This document shows, piece after piece, positions 56,070-64,000 of a DNA stretch of 64,000 nucleotides; within the stretch, counting starts at the first letter, position 1, and each line of letters starts with the position of its first letter. Both the position numbers and the translations under genes were made by a program. Under the pieces are notes generated by a model, which did no database searches, was not told the origin of the DNA, and saw only the letters and a list, made by a program, of their open reading frames with translations. Source of the DNA: Streptomyces sp. CBMA291 (lineage in GTDB: Bacteria > Actinomycetota > Actinomycetes > Streptomycetales > Streptomycetaceae); assembly GCF_014596525.1 (NCBI RefSeq), contig NZ_MSJP01000045.1, positions 19,675 to 83,674 of the forward strand, given 5' to 3'.

Positions 56070-57137
56070 ATGACCACCGCCTTCGACCCCGTCGATCTCG
56101 CCGGCACCCGGCTCGCCAACCGCATCGCCATGGCGCCCATGACCCGCAGCCGCGCCGACGCCGTGCTCCGTACCCCCACCCCGCTCGTCACCGAGTACTA
56201 CGCCCAGCGCGCCTCCGCCGGACTGATCATCACCGAGGGCGTCCACCCGGTCCCCGAGGGCCAGGGCTACCCCTTCACCCCCGGACTGCACAGCCGCGCG
56301 CAGATCGCCGCCTGGCGCGAGGTCACCGACGCCGTCCACGAGCGCGGCGGCCGGATCTTCGCCCAGCTCATGCACTCCGGACGGATCGGTCACCCCGACC
56401 TCCTCGACGACGGTCTGCACCCCGTCGGCCCCTCCCCGGTCGCCGCCGCCGGACAGGTTTTCACCCCCGAGGGCCCCAGGGACCTCCCCGTCCCGCGCGA
56501 ACTCACCGGCGACCAGGTCCGCGAGGCCGTCGAGGGCTTCGCCGACGCCGCCCGCAACGCCGTCGAGGCGGGCTTCGACGGCGTCGAGGTCCACGGCGCC
56601 AACGGCTATCTGGTCCACCAGTTCCTCGCCACCGGCTCCAACCACCGCACCGACGAGTGGGGCGGCCCCGTCGCCCACCGCATCCGCTTCGCCGTCGAGG
56701 TCGTCAAGGCCGTCGCCGCCGCGATCGGCCCCGGCCGCACCGGACTGCGCATCTCCCCGGCCAACCCCCTCAACGACATCGCCGAGGCCGATACCGACGA
56801 GCTGTACCCGGCGCTGGTCGACGCCATCGAACCGGTGGGCATCGCCTACCTCCACGTGGTGGAGGTGGCCCCCGAACGCCGCCCGCTCGTCCTCGACCTG
56901 CGCAAGCGGTTCACCGGCACCTTCATCCTCAGCCCCGCCACCGAAGGGCCGACCGGCGCCGACTCCCTCGCCCTGGTCGAGGACGGCACCGCCGACCTCG
57001 TCGCCTTCGGCAGGCTCTTCGTCGCCAACCCCGACCTGCCCGCCCGGCTGCGGACCGACGGCCCCTACAACGAGATCGACGCCGCCACCATGTACTCCGG
57101 CGACGCGCGCGGATACGTCGACTACCCGGCCCTCTGA
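56070..57137 (+). CDS. Old Yellow Enzyme family FMN alkene reductase
   Basis: 355 residues, TIM barrel (NemA/OYE). Characteristic parts are [35 protein letters not shown], the substrate His-x2-Asn region [28 protein letters not shown], and [17 protein letters not shown]. It reduces activated alkenes, nitro-esters or similar electrophiles with NAD(P)H. ATG 56070 ([12 protein letters not shown]) has GAAGGGGA upstream; an ATG five codons earlier is weaker. It is divergent from marR, so electrophile-induced derepression is likely. Confidence 0.94.
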   Translation: MTTAFDPVDLAGTRLANRIAMAPMTRSRADAVLRTPTPLVTEYYAQRASAGLIITEGVHPVPEGQGYPFTPGLHSRAQIAAWREVTDAVHERGGRIFAQLMHSGRIGHPDLLDDGLHPVGPSPVAAAGQVFTPEGPRDLPVPRELTGDQVREAVEGFADAARNAVEAGFDGVEVHGANGYLVHQFLATGSNHRTDEWGGPVAHRIRFAVEVVKAVAAAIGPGRTGLRISPANPLNDIAEADTDELYPALVDAIEPVGIAYLHVVEVAPERRPLVLDLRKRFTGTFILSPATEGPTGADSLALVEDGTADLVAFGRLFVANPDLPARLRTDGPYNEIDAATMYSGDARGYVDYPAL

Positions 57138-57171
57138 CCCGGATCCGGACACGCCGACGACGCGGGCACAA

Positions 57172-57210
57172 GGGAAGGGCGGGGTCCGGCCACCGGACCC
57201 CGCCCTTCCC
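57172..57210. terminator. Bidirectional terminator
   Basis: A perfect 18-base inverted repeat, GGGAAGGGCGGGGTCCGG and CCGGACCCCGCCCTTCCC, with a 3-base loop. It lies between the convergent OYE gene (ends 57137) and the aminotransferase gene (ends 57230). Confidence 0.92.
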
Positions 57211-57229
57211 CGTACGCCCCCGGCGCCCG

Positions 57230-58333
57230 CTACCAGGCCTCGGTGACCGCCCGGCGCGCGCCCTCCGGGTCCACCGCGCGGCCCGACTCGGCGAGCGCGG
57301 CGCCCAGCGCGTCCAGCGAGGACCGCACGGCGTCCGGCGTCGCGTCCGCCCCGTAGTGGTTGACCCGGATCATCTCCGAGGCCAGCGCCCCGCCGCCCGC
57401 GATCAGCGGCAGCGAGGGATCGGCCGCCAGCGCCTTCGCCACCAGCTCCGAGGCGTTCGTCCCGGCCGGCACCCGCAGCGTCGTCGCGACCGGAGCCGCG
57501 TCCTTCGCCTCGTACACGAACGGTTCGAGCCCGCCGCCGAGCGCCAGCGCACCCGCCCGGGTCGCCGAGGCGGCCGAGGCGTGCCGGGCCGTCAGGGCGT
57601 CCAGACCCTCCGTCTCGATCCGCTCCAGGCAGGCTTCGAGGGCCAGCATCTCCAGCTGCGCGGGCGCGTGCAGCAGCGCCTTGCGACCGCCGTCGATCCA
57701 GCGCTCCTTCCAGTCGAGGAGGGAGAGGTACGAGCGGCGCGGCGCCGCCGGGTTCGCCGCGAAGCGCTCCCAGGCGCGCGCGCTCACCGACACCGCCGAC
57801 ACCCCCGCGGGCCCGCCCATCGCCTTCTGCGCGCCGATGATGCACATGTCCACGCCCCACGCGTCCGGCAGCACCGGCTCGGCGCCGATCGACGCCACCG
57901 CGTCCAGGTAGAACAGGGCCCCGTGCGCCCGCACGACCTCGCCGATCTCCGCGACCGGGTTGGTGTTGCCGGTCGCCGCCTCCGCGTGCACCAGCGACAC
58001 GAAGTCGATCCCGGGGTGCTCGGCGAGCGCCCGCTCCACCTGCTCGGCCGTCACCGCCGTGTGGAACGGCACCGCCAGGTCCACCACGGTCGCACCGCAG
58101 TCCCGCAGCCAGTTGCCGAAGGTCTGCCCGTACGGCCCGGTGACCACGTTGAGCGCGGTCGAACCCGCCCGCGCCCCACTGCGGATGCAGCCCTCAAGGG
58201 GGAGCAGCGCCTCGCCCTGGGTGATCACCACGTCCTGCTCCGTGGCGAGCAGCGCGGCCACCCGGCGCTCGATCGACGCGAACTGCGCGGCGGTCATCGG
58301 GGCCAGGTCCAGGAGCGGATGTGTCACGGTCAC
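57230..58333 (-). CDS. Class V aminotransferase (alanine-glyoxylate/serine-pyruvate type)
   Basis: 367 residues. The PLP fold has [24 protein letters not shown] early, [20 protein letters not shown] and the PLP lysine in [21 protein letters not shown], then [19 protein letters not shown] near the C-terminus. This pattern fits alanine-glyoxylate or serine-pyruvate aminotransferases; the substrate is uncertain. GTG 58333 is chosen because AGAAGG lies about 8 bases upstream. In-frame longer starts at 58375 and 58414 have no such site. Confidence 0.87.
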   Translation of the reverse strand: MTVTHPLLDLAPMTAAQFASIERRVAALLATEQDVVITQGEALLPLEGCIRSGARAGSTALNVVTGPYGQTFGNWLRDCGATVVDLAVPFHTAVTAEQVERALAEHPGIDFVSLVHAEAATGNTNPVAEIGEVVRAHGALFYLDAVASIGAEPVLPDAWGVDMCIIGAQKAMGGPAGVSAVSVSARAWERFAANPAAPRRSYLSLLDWKERWIDGGRKALLHAPAQLEMLALEACLERIETEGLDALTARHASAASATRAGALALGGGLEPFVYEAKDAAPVATTLRVPAGTNASELVAKALAADPSLPLIAGGGALASEMIRVNHYGADATPDAVRSSLDALGAALAESGRAVDPEGARRAVTEAW

Positions 58334-58449
58334 GGGGGTGCCTTCTTCGGATCGGTTCGGTGGGGAACTCGGCATCAGGGTACCGAGGAGCCTCCCCGCC
58401 GCCCCTTGGCCCACCTGTACAAAAGGCGGCCTCCTCGTACAGTGCGGGG

Positions 58450-59535
58450 ATGAGTGATCACACGGTGCTGCATGTGAAGGGGCGGGTGCTCGTCGGCCCC
58501 GAGGACGTACGGGACGAACTGTGGTGCGTCGGCGGGCGGATCACCTTCGACCGGCCGGCCGCCGAGGCGGTCACCGTCGAGGGCTGGGTGCTGCCCGGAC
58601 TCGTCGACGCCCACTGCCACGTCGGGCTCGACCGGCACGGTCCGGTCGACGAGGCCACCAGCGAGAAGCAGGCCCTCACCGACCGGGACGCGGGAACGCT
58701 GCTGATCCGGGACGCCGGTTCGCCCTCCGACACGCGCTGGATCGACGAGCGCGAGGACCTGCCGAAGATCATCCGGGCCGGCCGGCACATCGCCCGCACC
58801 CGCCGCTACATCCGCAACTACGCCCATGAGATCGAGCCCGCCGACCTCGTCGCGTACGTGGGGCGCGAGGCGCGGCGCGGTGACGGCTGGGTCAAGCTCG
58901 TCGGCGACTGGATCGACCGCGAGGTGGGCGACCTCACCGCCTGCTGGCCGCGCGCCGAGGTCGAGGCGGCCATCGCGGAGGCGCACCGGCTCGGCGCCCG
59001 CGTCACCGCGCACTGCTTCGCCGAGGAGTCGCTGCGGGACCTCGTGGAGGCGGGCATCGACTGTATCGAGCACGCCACCGGGCTCACCGAGGACACCATC
59101 CCGCTCTTCGCGGAGCGGGGCGTCGCGATCGTGCCGACCCTGGTCAACATCGCGACCTTCCCGCACCTCGCCGACGGCGGCCAGGAGAAGTTCCCCCGCT
59201 GGTCGGCGCATATGCGACGGCTGTACGAGCGCCGGTACGACACCGTCCGCGCCGCCTTCGACGCGGGCGTCCCGGTCTTCGTCGGCACCGACGCGGGCGG
59301 CTCCCTCGCGCACGGGCTCGTCGCCGAGGAGGTCGAGGAGCTGACCCGGGCGGGCATCCCGCCCCTCGACGCCCTCTCGGCCACCGCCTGGGGAGCCAGA
59401 GCCTGGCTGGGCCGCCCGTCCCTTGAGGAGGGCGCCCCCGCCGACCTCGTCGTCTACGGCGAGGACCCCCGCGCGGACGTCCGCGCCCTCGCGGCACCGC
59501 GCCGGGTGGTGGTCGAGGGGCGGGTACGGGGCTGA
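58450..59535 (+). CDS. Amidohydrolase family protein
   Basis: 361 residues. A metal-dependent hydrolase with DAHCHVGLD (first metal histidines), KLVGDWID for the bridging lysine, RVTAHCFAEESLRDLVEAGIDCIEHATGL, and the final Asp in VFVGTDAGGSLAHGL. It resembles imidazolonepropionase/prolidase-type amidohydrolases; the substrate is unknown. ATG 58450 lies 8 bases after a TACAGT-like -10 element, so the message may have a very short leader. The last codons are duplicated just after the stop (see repeats). Confidence 0.88.
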   Translation: MSDHTVLHVKGRVLVGPEDVRDELWCVGGRITFDRPAAEAVTVEGWVLPGLVDAHCHVGLDRHGPVDEATSEKQALTDRDAGTLLIRDAGSPSDTRWIDEREDLPKIIRAGRHIARTRRYIRNYAHEIEPADLVAYVGREARRGDGWVKLVGDWIDREVGDLTACWPRAEVEAAIAEAHRLGARVTAHCFAEESLRDLVEAGIDCIEHATGLTEDTIPLFAERGVAIVPTLVNIATFPHLADGGQEKFPRWSAHMRRLYERRYDTVRAAFDAGVPVFVGTDAGGSLAHGLVAEEVEELTRAGIPPLDALSATAWGARAWLGRPSLEEGAPADLVVYGEDPRADVRALAAPRRVVVEGRVRG

Positions 59536-59792
59536 GGGGCGGGTACGGGGCTTGAGGGACGGGTGCGGGCTGAGGGGCCCGCAGTGGGTGGGGCTGGCAC
59601 CGGGCGGGGGCCGCATCGGGCGGGGGGCCGGACCTGGGCCGGGCTCGTACTCCGTCCCCATCAGGGCCTGGCCTGTGCCCCGTCCCCATCAGGGCCTGGC
59701 CTGTGCCCCGTCCCGGTCAGGGCCTGGCCCGTACCCCGCCCCGTCGAGGTCGAGCCCGTACCCCGTCTCTGCCGGGGGCGAGCCCACCCCGC
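59536..59792. repeat. Tandem-repeat spacer after the amidohydrolase gene
   Basis: Immediately past the stop, the end of the gene (GGGGCGGGTACGGGGCTGA) is repeated twice in altered form. From 59653 a 28-base unit built around CATCAGGGCCTGGCCTGTGC occurs three times (59653, 59681, 59709) with a decayed fourth copy. No gene is present up to the convergent acyltransferase end at 59793. Confidence 0.85.
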
Positions 59793-60356
59793 TCACGCCT
59801 TCGGCAGGAACGCCAGCTGTGCCTTCTTCGCCGGGATGAAGACCTCCGGCAGGTCCACCTCGGGGAGGACGACCAGCGGGCCCAGTGTGAAGCCCGCGCG
59901 GACCATGCGGGCGATGGCCTTCTCGTTGGCCGCGTCCGGGTCGACCACGATCCGGGCGCGGTCCCGCAGCGCGAACGTGATCAGAACGTCGAGCAGCCGG
60001 CCCGTCCAGCCGGGCAGCGGGGCGGGGCCGGGGGCGATCAGCAGGTGCACGCCGATGTCCCCGGGCAGCACCTCGTAGCACTCGCCGACGCGGTCGGCCT
60101 CGGGGTCGTACGTCTGGAAGAGCGCGACCGGCACCTCGTCCTTGCTGATCAGGAAGCCGTGGTGGGTGGTGAGCGAGTCCAGGTGCGCGTAGACCTCGCG
60201 GACCTCCTCGACGGTGGTGCCGACCATGCCCCAGAAGCGGGACCGCTCCTCGTTGACCCAGCCGTGCAGCAGGGGGGCGTCGCGGTCGGGGTCCACGGGC
60301 CGGACCGTGACGGTGCCGAAGCCCTCGATGTGCTGGACGTATGCGGCGGTGGTCAT
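59793..60356 (-). CDS. AlcB/IucB-type siderophore acyltransferase (GNAT fold)
   Basis: 187 residues. The segments HGWVNEERSRFWGM, GECYEVLPGDIGVHLLIAPG and RIVVDPDAANEKAIARMVRAGF match acyl-CoA N-acyltransferases of hydroxamate siderophore synthesis (AlcB, IucB, DesC), which acylate an N-hydroxylated amine. No amine hydroxylase or NIS synthetase is in this window, so the acceptor is unknown. ATG 60356 overlaps the acylase stop (ATGA). With the iron box upstream of the acylase, iron-controlled expression is expected. Confidence 0.85.
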   Translation of the reverse strand: MTTAAYVQHIEGFGTVTVRPVDPDRDAPLLHGWVNEERSRFWGMVGTTVEEVREVYAHLDSLTTHHGFLISKDEVPVALFQTYDPEADRVGECYEVLPGDIGVHLLIAPGPAPLPGWTGRLLDVLITFALRDRARIVVDPDAANEKAIARMVRAGFTLGPLVVLPEVDLPEVFIPAKKAQLAFLPKA

Positions 60357-62536
60357 CCCTGCTCCTTGGTGAGGTACTGCCAGTCGGTGGTGACGGGGGC
60401 GAGGTCGCCCCGCAGCCACAGGGGGAGTTGGTCCTGGTGGTGCGGGTCCCCGGGCACCCCGGAGGCGCCGAAGGGCACGATCCAGCGGCTGTGTTCGCGG
60501 TCGGCGAGGTCCCAGACGTAGCGGGCGGCGGAGGCGCGGGCGCTGCGGTCGGTCCAGCCGGGCACGCTGGAGGTGGAGAGCACGCAGTCGTGGTCACCGG
60601 CGAGCCCCGGCCAGCGCGCGTCGTCGGGGTCGGGCAGCGCCTGCCAGGGCGCGAGCCGGTGGGTGGTGCCCCAGGCGGCGGGCGGCTCGCCCGCCGCGAC
60701 CTCGTCGAGCGCCTCGCGCACGATCCGGTCGACGTCCCCCGCGGGCACGGGCCCGGCCACGAGCAGCGTCTCCAGGGCGTAGGCCACGCGCGGGCCGAGC
60801 GCCAGCCAGGGCCGCAGGAGCGCGGGGTACGGGGCGGCCGCGTCACGCAGGGGAGTGAAGGCCTCGTGCCCGGCCATCCGCCGAGTCACCGCGCCGCGCA
60901 CGGCGGCGTAGAGCCCGGCGTCGGTGCTGTCCGCCTCCATCCGCCGGTCCCAGGCGAGCAGCCGGTCCCGTACGGCGGAGGCGGCGGGGGAGAGGCCGGT
61001 GGCAGCGCGGTCCACGGCGGTCAGGAGCCGGGCGGCCGAGGGGTTGTCGGTGTCGGTGTGGACGGTGGCCGTGTTCTCCGGCGTCCACCGGTCGCGGGCG
61101 CGCAGGAGCGCGTCGATCCGGGCGGCCCGGTGCGGCGGGGCGAACTCGACGCCGAGGGGCGCGGCGAGGCTCCGGGCGTTCGCCATCACGGCGTGCCCGT
61201 CCACCCCGGCGCGCGGCAGCGGCGCGGGCGCGGGCGCCCAGGCGTGCGCCGGGTCCCAGGCGGGCACGAGCCGCAGGGAGTTGGCCCGGGGGCGTACGGG
61301 GACGTGCCCGGCGGCGCGGTGCAGGGTGCCGCCCTCGGTGTCGGCGGCGAGGACGACGTTGACGGGTTCGACCCAGCCGTCGAGCGCGGTGTCGACATCG
61401 GCGACGGTCCGGGCCCGCAGAAGGGCGGGCAGCACCTCGAAGCCGAGCTTCCCGGTGACGCGGGGAGGGTGCCGCAGACTGACGGCCGCGCGCTCCTCGC
61501 CCGGCCCTGCGCCGGTTCCGGGGCCTGCACCGGTCCCTGCACCGGGCCCGTCTCCCGGGCCTGCGCTGGTCCCGTCTCCCGGGCCTGTGCCGGTCTCGGT
61601 GCCCGGGCCTTCGTCCGGCTCCCCGTCGATGATCACCGGTCCCCGGTCCGTCTCGATCAGTTCGATCACGACCGGTTCCCCGCCCGCGACCTCGATCGTC
61701 TCCGTGTGGACCGCCGCCGGGCGCCAGCCGTCGGGGCCGTACGCCTCCACCCCGCCGTCCGGGAGCCGCCGCAGCCGCTCCCGGTACAGGTCCTGGTAGT
61801 CGGCCATCGCGTTGGTGATCGCCCAGGCCACCGGTCCCGCGTGGCCGAAGTGGGCGAGTCCGGGGACGCCGGGCACGGCCAGGCCCACCACGTCGTACGC
61901 GGGGCACGCGAGCCGGATCTGCTGGTAGACGCCGGGCGCCTCGATGAACCGGTGCGGGTCCCCGGCCACCAGGGCCGCGCCGCTCCCGGTCCGGGCGCCC
62001 GTGACCAGCCAGCCGTTGGAACCGGCGGTGCCGGGCCCGTCGGTCGCGAAGAGTTCGGTCCACTCCTCGCCGAGCCGCCGGGCGACCTCCTCGCGCCACA
62101 GCTTGGTGGGGAACCCGGCGAAGAGGACGTGGGTGGAGAGCCAGACGGCCAGCGGGGTCCACGGCTCCCAGCGGCCGGGCGCGAGGCCGGTCGCGGCGAA
62201 CTCGGGCGCGCGCCGCGCCCCTTCCGCGAGCCCGTCGTTGACCCCGTCCGCGTAGGCGCGGACCCAGGCGGCCGTGGGGGCGTCCTCGCGGACGAGCCGT
62301 TCGTGGCAGCGGCGGGCGGTGTCGGCGAGCCGGGAGCGCCGGGCGAAGACGTCCCAGTCGAGTTCGGCGGCGCCGAGGAACGCGGCCGTGGTGCCCTGCG
62401 CCCGGTGCCGCTCGACCTCCAGCTGCCACGCCCGGTCGTGCGCGGTGACCCGGCCCTGGGCGAAGGCGAGTTCGTCCGGGTCGGCGGCGCGCAGATGGGG
62501 GACGCCCCAGGCGTCCCGGTAGACCTCGATGCTCAC
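60353..62536 (-). CDS. Penicillin acylase family Ntn-hydrolase
   Basis: 727 residues. The likely N-terminal nucleophile is Ser173 in GTAGSNGWLVTG, which would be freed by self-cleavage after Gly172, giving alpha and beta chains. AGDPHRFIEAPGVYQQIRL and ITNAMADYQDLYRERL follow as in the family. No signal peptide is visible (MSIEVYRDAWGVPHLRA), so it is probably cytoplasmic. A roughly 40-residue Gly/Pro/Thr/Asp repeat insert (about 325-365) is unusual. First gene of a two-gene operon with the acyltransferase; its GTG lies 60 bases from an iron box. Confidence 0.88.
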   Translation of the reverse strand: MSIEVYRDAWGVPHLRAADPDELAFAQGRVTAHDRAWQLEVERHRAQGTTAAFLGAAELDWDVFARRSRLADTARRCHERLVREDAPTAAWVRAYADGVNDGLAEGARRAPEFAATGLAPGRWEPWTPLAVWLSTHVLFAGFPTKLWREEVARRLGEEWTELFATDGPGTAGSNGWLVTGARTGSGAALVAGDPHRFIEAPGVYQQIRLACPAYDVVGLAVPGVPGLAHFGHAGPVAWAITNAMADYQDLYRERLRRLPDGGVEAYGPDGWRPAAVHTETIEVAGGEPVVIELIETDRGPVIIDGEPDEGPGTETGTGPGDGTSAGPGDGPGAGTGAGPGTGAGPGEERAAVSLRHPPRVTGKLGFEVLPALLRARTVADVDTALDGWVEPVNVVLAADTEGGTLHRAAGHVPVRPRANSLRLVPAWDPAHAWAPAPAPLPRAGVDGHAVMANARSLAAPLGVEFAPPHRAARIDALLRARDRWTPENTATVHTDTDNPSAARLLTAVDRAATGLSPAASAVRDRLLAWDRRMEADSTDAGLYAAVRGAVTRRMAGHEAFTPLRDAAAPYPALLRPWLALGPRVAYALETLLVAGPVPAGDVDRIVREALDEVAAGEPPAAWGTTHRLAPWQALPDPDDARWPGLAGDHDCVLSTSSVPGWTDRSARASAARYVWDLADREHSRWIVPFGASGVPGDPHHQDQLPLWLRGDLAPVTTDWQYLTKEQG

Positions 62537-62595
62537 GCAGACCCCGATTCCGTCCCTGTTCCCGCCATGGTCACCGCCGGATCCCCCATAACTTC

Positions 62596-62614
62596 TTAGG
62601 TTAGGCTGGCCTAA
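62596..62614 (-). promoter_or_regulatory. Iron box upstream of the acylase/acyltransferase operon
   Basis: TTAGGTTAGGCTGGCCTAA matches the 19-base actinobacterial iron-box consensus TTAGGTTAGGCTCACCTAA (from memory) at 17 of 19 positions and lies 60-78 bases upstream of GTG 62536. DmdR1/IdeR-type repression under iron sufficiency is expected. Confidence 0.9.
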
Positions 62615-63040
62615 ATTAATCTACAGGATTTCGAGAGGTCCGCCGCGACGGATCGACGGGCGGGCTCAGGGGGCGGGTCGACGGGTCCATCCGTGGGCCC
62701 GTTCGCGGGCGGGCCCGTGGATGGGTCCGTGGGTGGGTCGGGTTGACGGCCCGTTACCCCGGCCCGGATCCGGTCGTTCTCACCTTTACCGGCTTCTCTG
62801 TGCACCCTCTCCCTCCGCCCGCCCGCGCGGGAGACGCGTGACAGCGTGTAACGGTTGTGGCGAGAGAATTCGAAAATGAACGCGGAAACCCCCCTTTGGG
62901 GTGAACTCACGCCAGGCGACTGTCAGTTCACTCTCCGTGCGTAAAGATTCCGGTGTCTCAAGTCGCCGAGGCCGCGCCGAACCACCGTCCCCGTGGTGAG
63001 CGGCCGGCGACGCCATGTCTCTCGTGGGGGTTCCACCACC
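62615..63040. other. Gene-free spacer before the surface-protein gene
   Basis: 426 bases without a convincing gene. It holds an imperfect hairpin, CCATCCGTGGGCCC and GGGCCCGTGGATGG (62687-62724, two mismatches, 10-base loop). An AT-richer patch around 62820-62960 (gtgtaacggttgtggcg, cgtgcgtaaagattcc) is the likely promoter region of the gene at 63041. No known riboswitch was recognised. Confidence 0.5.
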
Positions 63041-64000
63041 TTGAACAGCAACACCTTCCGCATGCCCGTGCGCCGTACCGCCACCGCCGCGACCGTCGCC
63101 GCCCTGGCCGTCGGACCCGTCCTCCTCGCGGCACCGGCGGCACAGGCCACGGGCGGCGAAGGGCGCGCCACCGCCGTCGTCCTGCGGGCCGGCCTCGACG
63201 TCTCCCTCCTCGGCAAGACGGTGAACGTGCCGGTGCGCGTCGCCCTCAACGAGGTCACCGCGCCGCAGACCGAGAGCGAGACGGCACTCGCCGTGAAGGT
63301 GCGGGGCGCCGAGGACGGCAAGCCGATCGACATCATCACCGCCGACGTCGCCACCTCGAAGGCCACCGTCGACAAGGAGAAGTCCGAGGGGTACGTCAAC
63401 CTCGTCAAGGCCCGGGTCCACGTGCCCGGCATCCCGCTGCTCCCCCTCATCGAGGTGGAGAAGGTCACCTCCAAGGCGCTCTGCGAGACCGGCCGGAAGC
63501 CGGTCGCCGAGTCCAACGTCCTCGGGCACGTCACCGTCCTCGGCACGAAGACCACCCTCACCGCCGGAGGCACCACGCACGTCGCCGTCCCGGGCGTCGG
63601 CGCCGTCACCCTCGACCTCTCCCGTACGACGACCACCTCCCGCACGGCGGCGGCGACCGCCCTCGAACTGAAGGTGAAGGTCAATCCGGGCGAACTGGGC
63701 GTCGCCAAGGTCGACGGCACCGTGACGCTCGCCGAGGCCACCTGCGAGACGCCCCACGGCACCAAGCCGACCCCGCAGCCCACCGGAACGCCCACGAAGC
63801 CGACCCCGCAGCCCACCGAGCCGACCCAGCAGCCGGGCGGCACCACCGGCGCCACCACCGGCGGTACGGGAGGCAACGGCGGCAGCACGGCGGGCAACGG
63901 CGGCGGTACGGGAGGCCACGACGGCGGCACCACGGCGGGCAACGGCGGCAGCTCCGCAGGCAACGGCGGCGGCACGGCGGGCAACGGCGACGGCGGCAGC
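63041..64000 (+). CDS. SCO1860-type LAETG-anchored surface protein, N-terminal part
   Basis: An open frame from TTG 63041 to the window edge, 320 codons, no stop. It begins with a Sec-type signal peptide (RRTATAATVAALAVGPVLLAAPAAQA, cleaved near residue 35). Beta-rich repeats with two cysteines follow (KALCETG, EATCET), then a Pro/Thr stretch (KPTPQPTGTPTKPTPQPTEPTQQ) and a Gly/Asn/Thr-rich spacer (GGTGGNGGSTAGNGG). This layout matches Streptomyces sortase-anchored proteins; the expected LAETG signal lies beyond the edge. The TTG start has GGGGG about 10 bases upstream; an ATG eight codons later is an alternative. Confidence 0.8.
   Translation, partial: MNSNTFRMPVRRTATAATVAALAVGPVLLAAPAAQATGGEGRATAVVLRAGLDVSLLGKTVNVPVRVALNEVTAPQTESETALAVKVRGAEDGKPIDIITADVATSKATVDKEKSEGYVNLVKARVHVPGIPLLPLIEVEKVTSKALCETGRKPVAESNVLGHVTVLGTKTTLTAGGTTHVAVPGVGAVTLDLSRTTTTSRTAAATALELKVKVNPGELGVAKVDGTVTLAEATCETPHGTKPTPQPTGTPTKPTPQPTEPTQQPGGTTGATTGGTGGNGGSTAGNGGGTGGHDGGTTAGNGGSSAGNGGGTAGNGDGGS

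Noticed and set aside
57230..58333. Considered as a cysteine desulfurase
   Set aside because: The PLP lysine motif and C-terminal VNHYG fit alanine-glyoxylate type aminotransferases, and no catalytic cysteine loop is present.
62611..62910. A 99-codon minus-strand frame ending in the iron box region
   Set aside because: Its end overlaps the iron box and its sequence is Pro/Gly/Asp-rich and low complexity; more likely a non-coding promoter spacer.

Overview
This window is chromosomal DNA from a high-GC actinobacterium, almost certainly a Streptomyces. The coding sequences show strong third-position GC bias and many GTG/TTG starts. The gene content is typical of the genus: a pentose phosphate operon with opcA, a sufRBDCSU operon, large SpoIIE-type phosphatases and an LAETG-type surface protein. 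From memory, the order follows the S. coelicolor segment running from gap (about SCO1947) down to about SCO1860. No tRNA, rRNA, CRISPR array, prophage or insertion sequence was seen.

Layout. (1) 1-8306: glycolysis and core genes on +: end of gap, pgk, tpiA, secG, an RbpA paralogue, an MFS exporter, pgi and two bacterial-PH-domain membrane proteins. (2) 8369-15046: a tightly overlapping minus-strand pentose phosphate operon, tkt-tal-zwf-opcA-pgl. (3) 15362-18731: heme A synthesis genes ctaB and ctaA on opposite strands, then an ABC-2 transporter pair running to 19666. (4) 19777-27262: an FNT-family channel, then the Fe-S assembly operon sufR-sufB-sufD-Rieske ferredoxin-sufC-sufS-sufU-DUF59. 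A perfect iron-box palindrome and a CAAC-N6-GTTG SufR operator both precede sufR. (5) 27332-34778: a membrane protein divergent from an EmrE-like SMR pump and its TetR regulator, then dapD, a PQQ-repeat protein, a dapA paralogue and an acidic unknown protein. (6) 35172-38695: a Tat-exported PhoX-type phosphatase behind a three-unit PHO box, then GntR and ACC deaminase. (7) 38742-44669: a double TerD-domain protein, AraC, a uronate-dehydrogenase-like enzyme, and a GntR/amidohydrolase operon with a TGGTATACCA operator. (8) 44864-50652: two SpoIIE-type PP2C phosphatases in overlapping tandem plus a small membrane protein. (9) 50896-59535: a penicillin-binding protein and small enzymes, including a divergent MarR/Old-Yellow-Enzyme pair, an FrnE-like DsbA protein, two class V aminotransferases and an amidohydrolase. 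(10) 59793-64000: an iron-box-controlled two-gene operon (Ntn-hydrolase acylase plus siderophore-type acyltransferase) and a surface protein cut by the window edge.

The most unusual signals are the iron-box acylase/acyltransferase operon, the double (iron box plus SufR) control of the suf operon, and a set of short imperfect tandem arrays lying just downstream of stop codons. Several transcription units carry well-formed palindromic operators next to their own regulator genes, so local autoregulation is common here.
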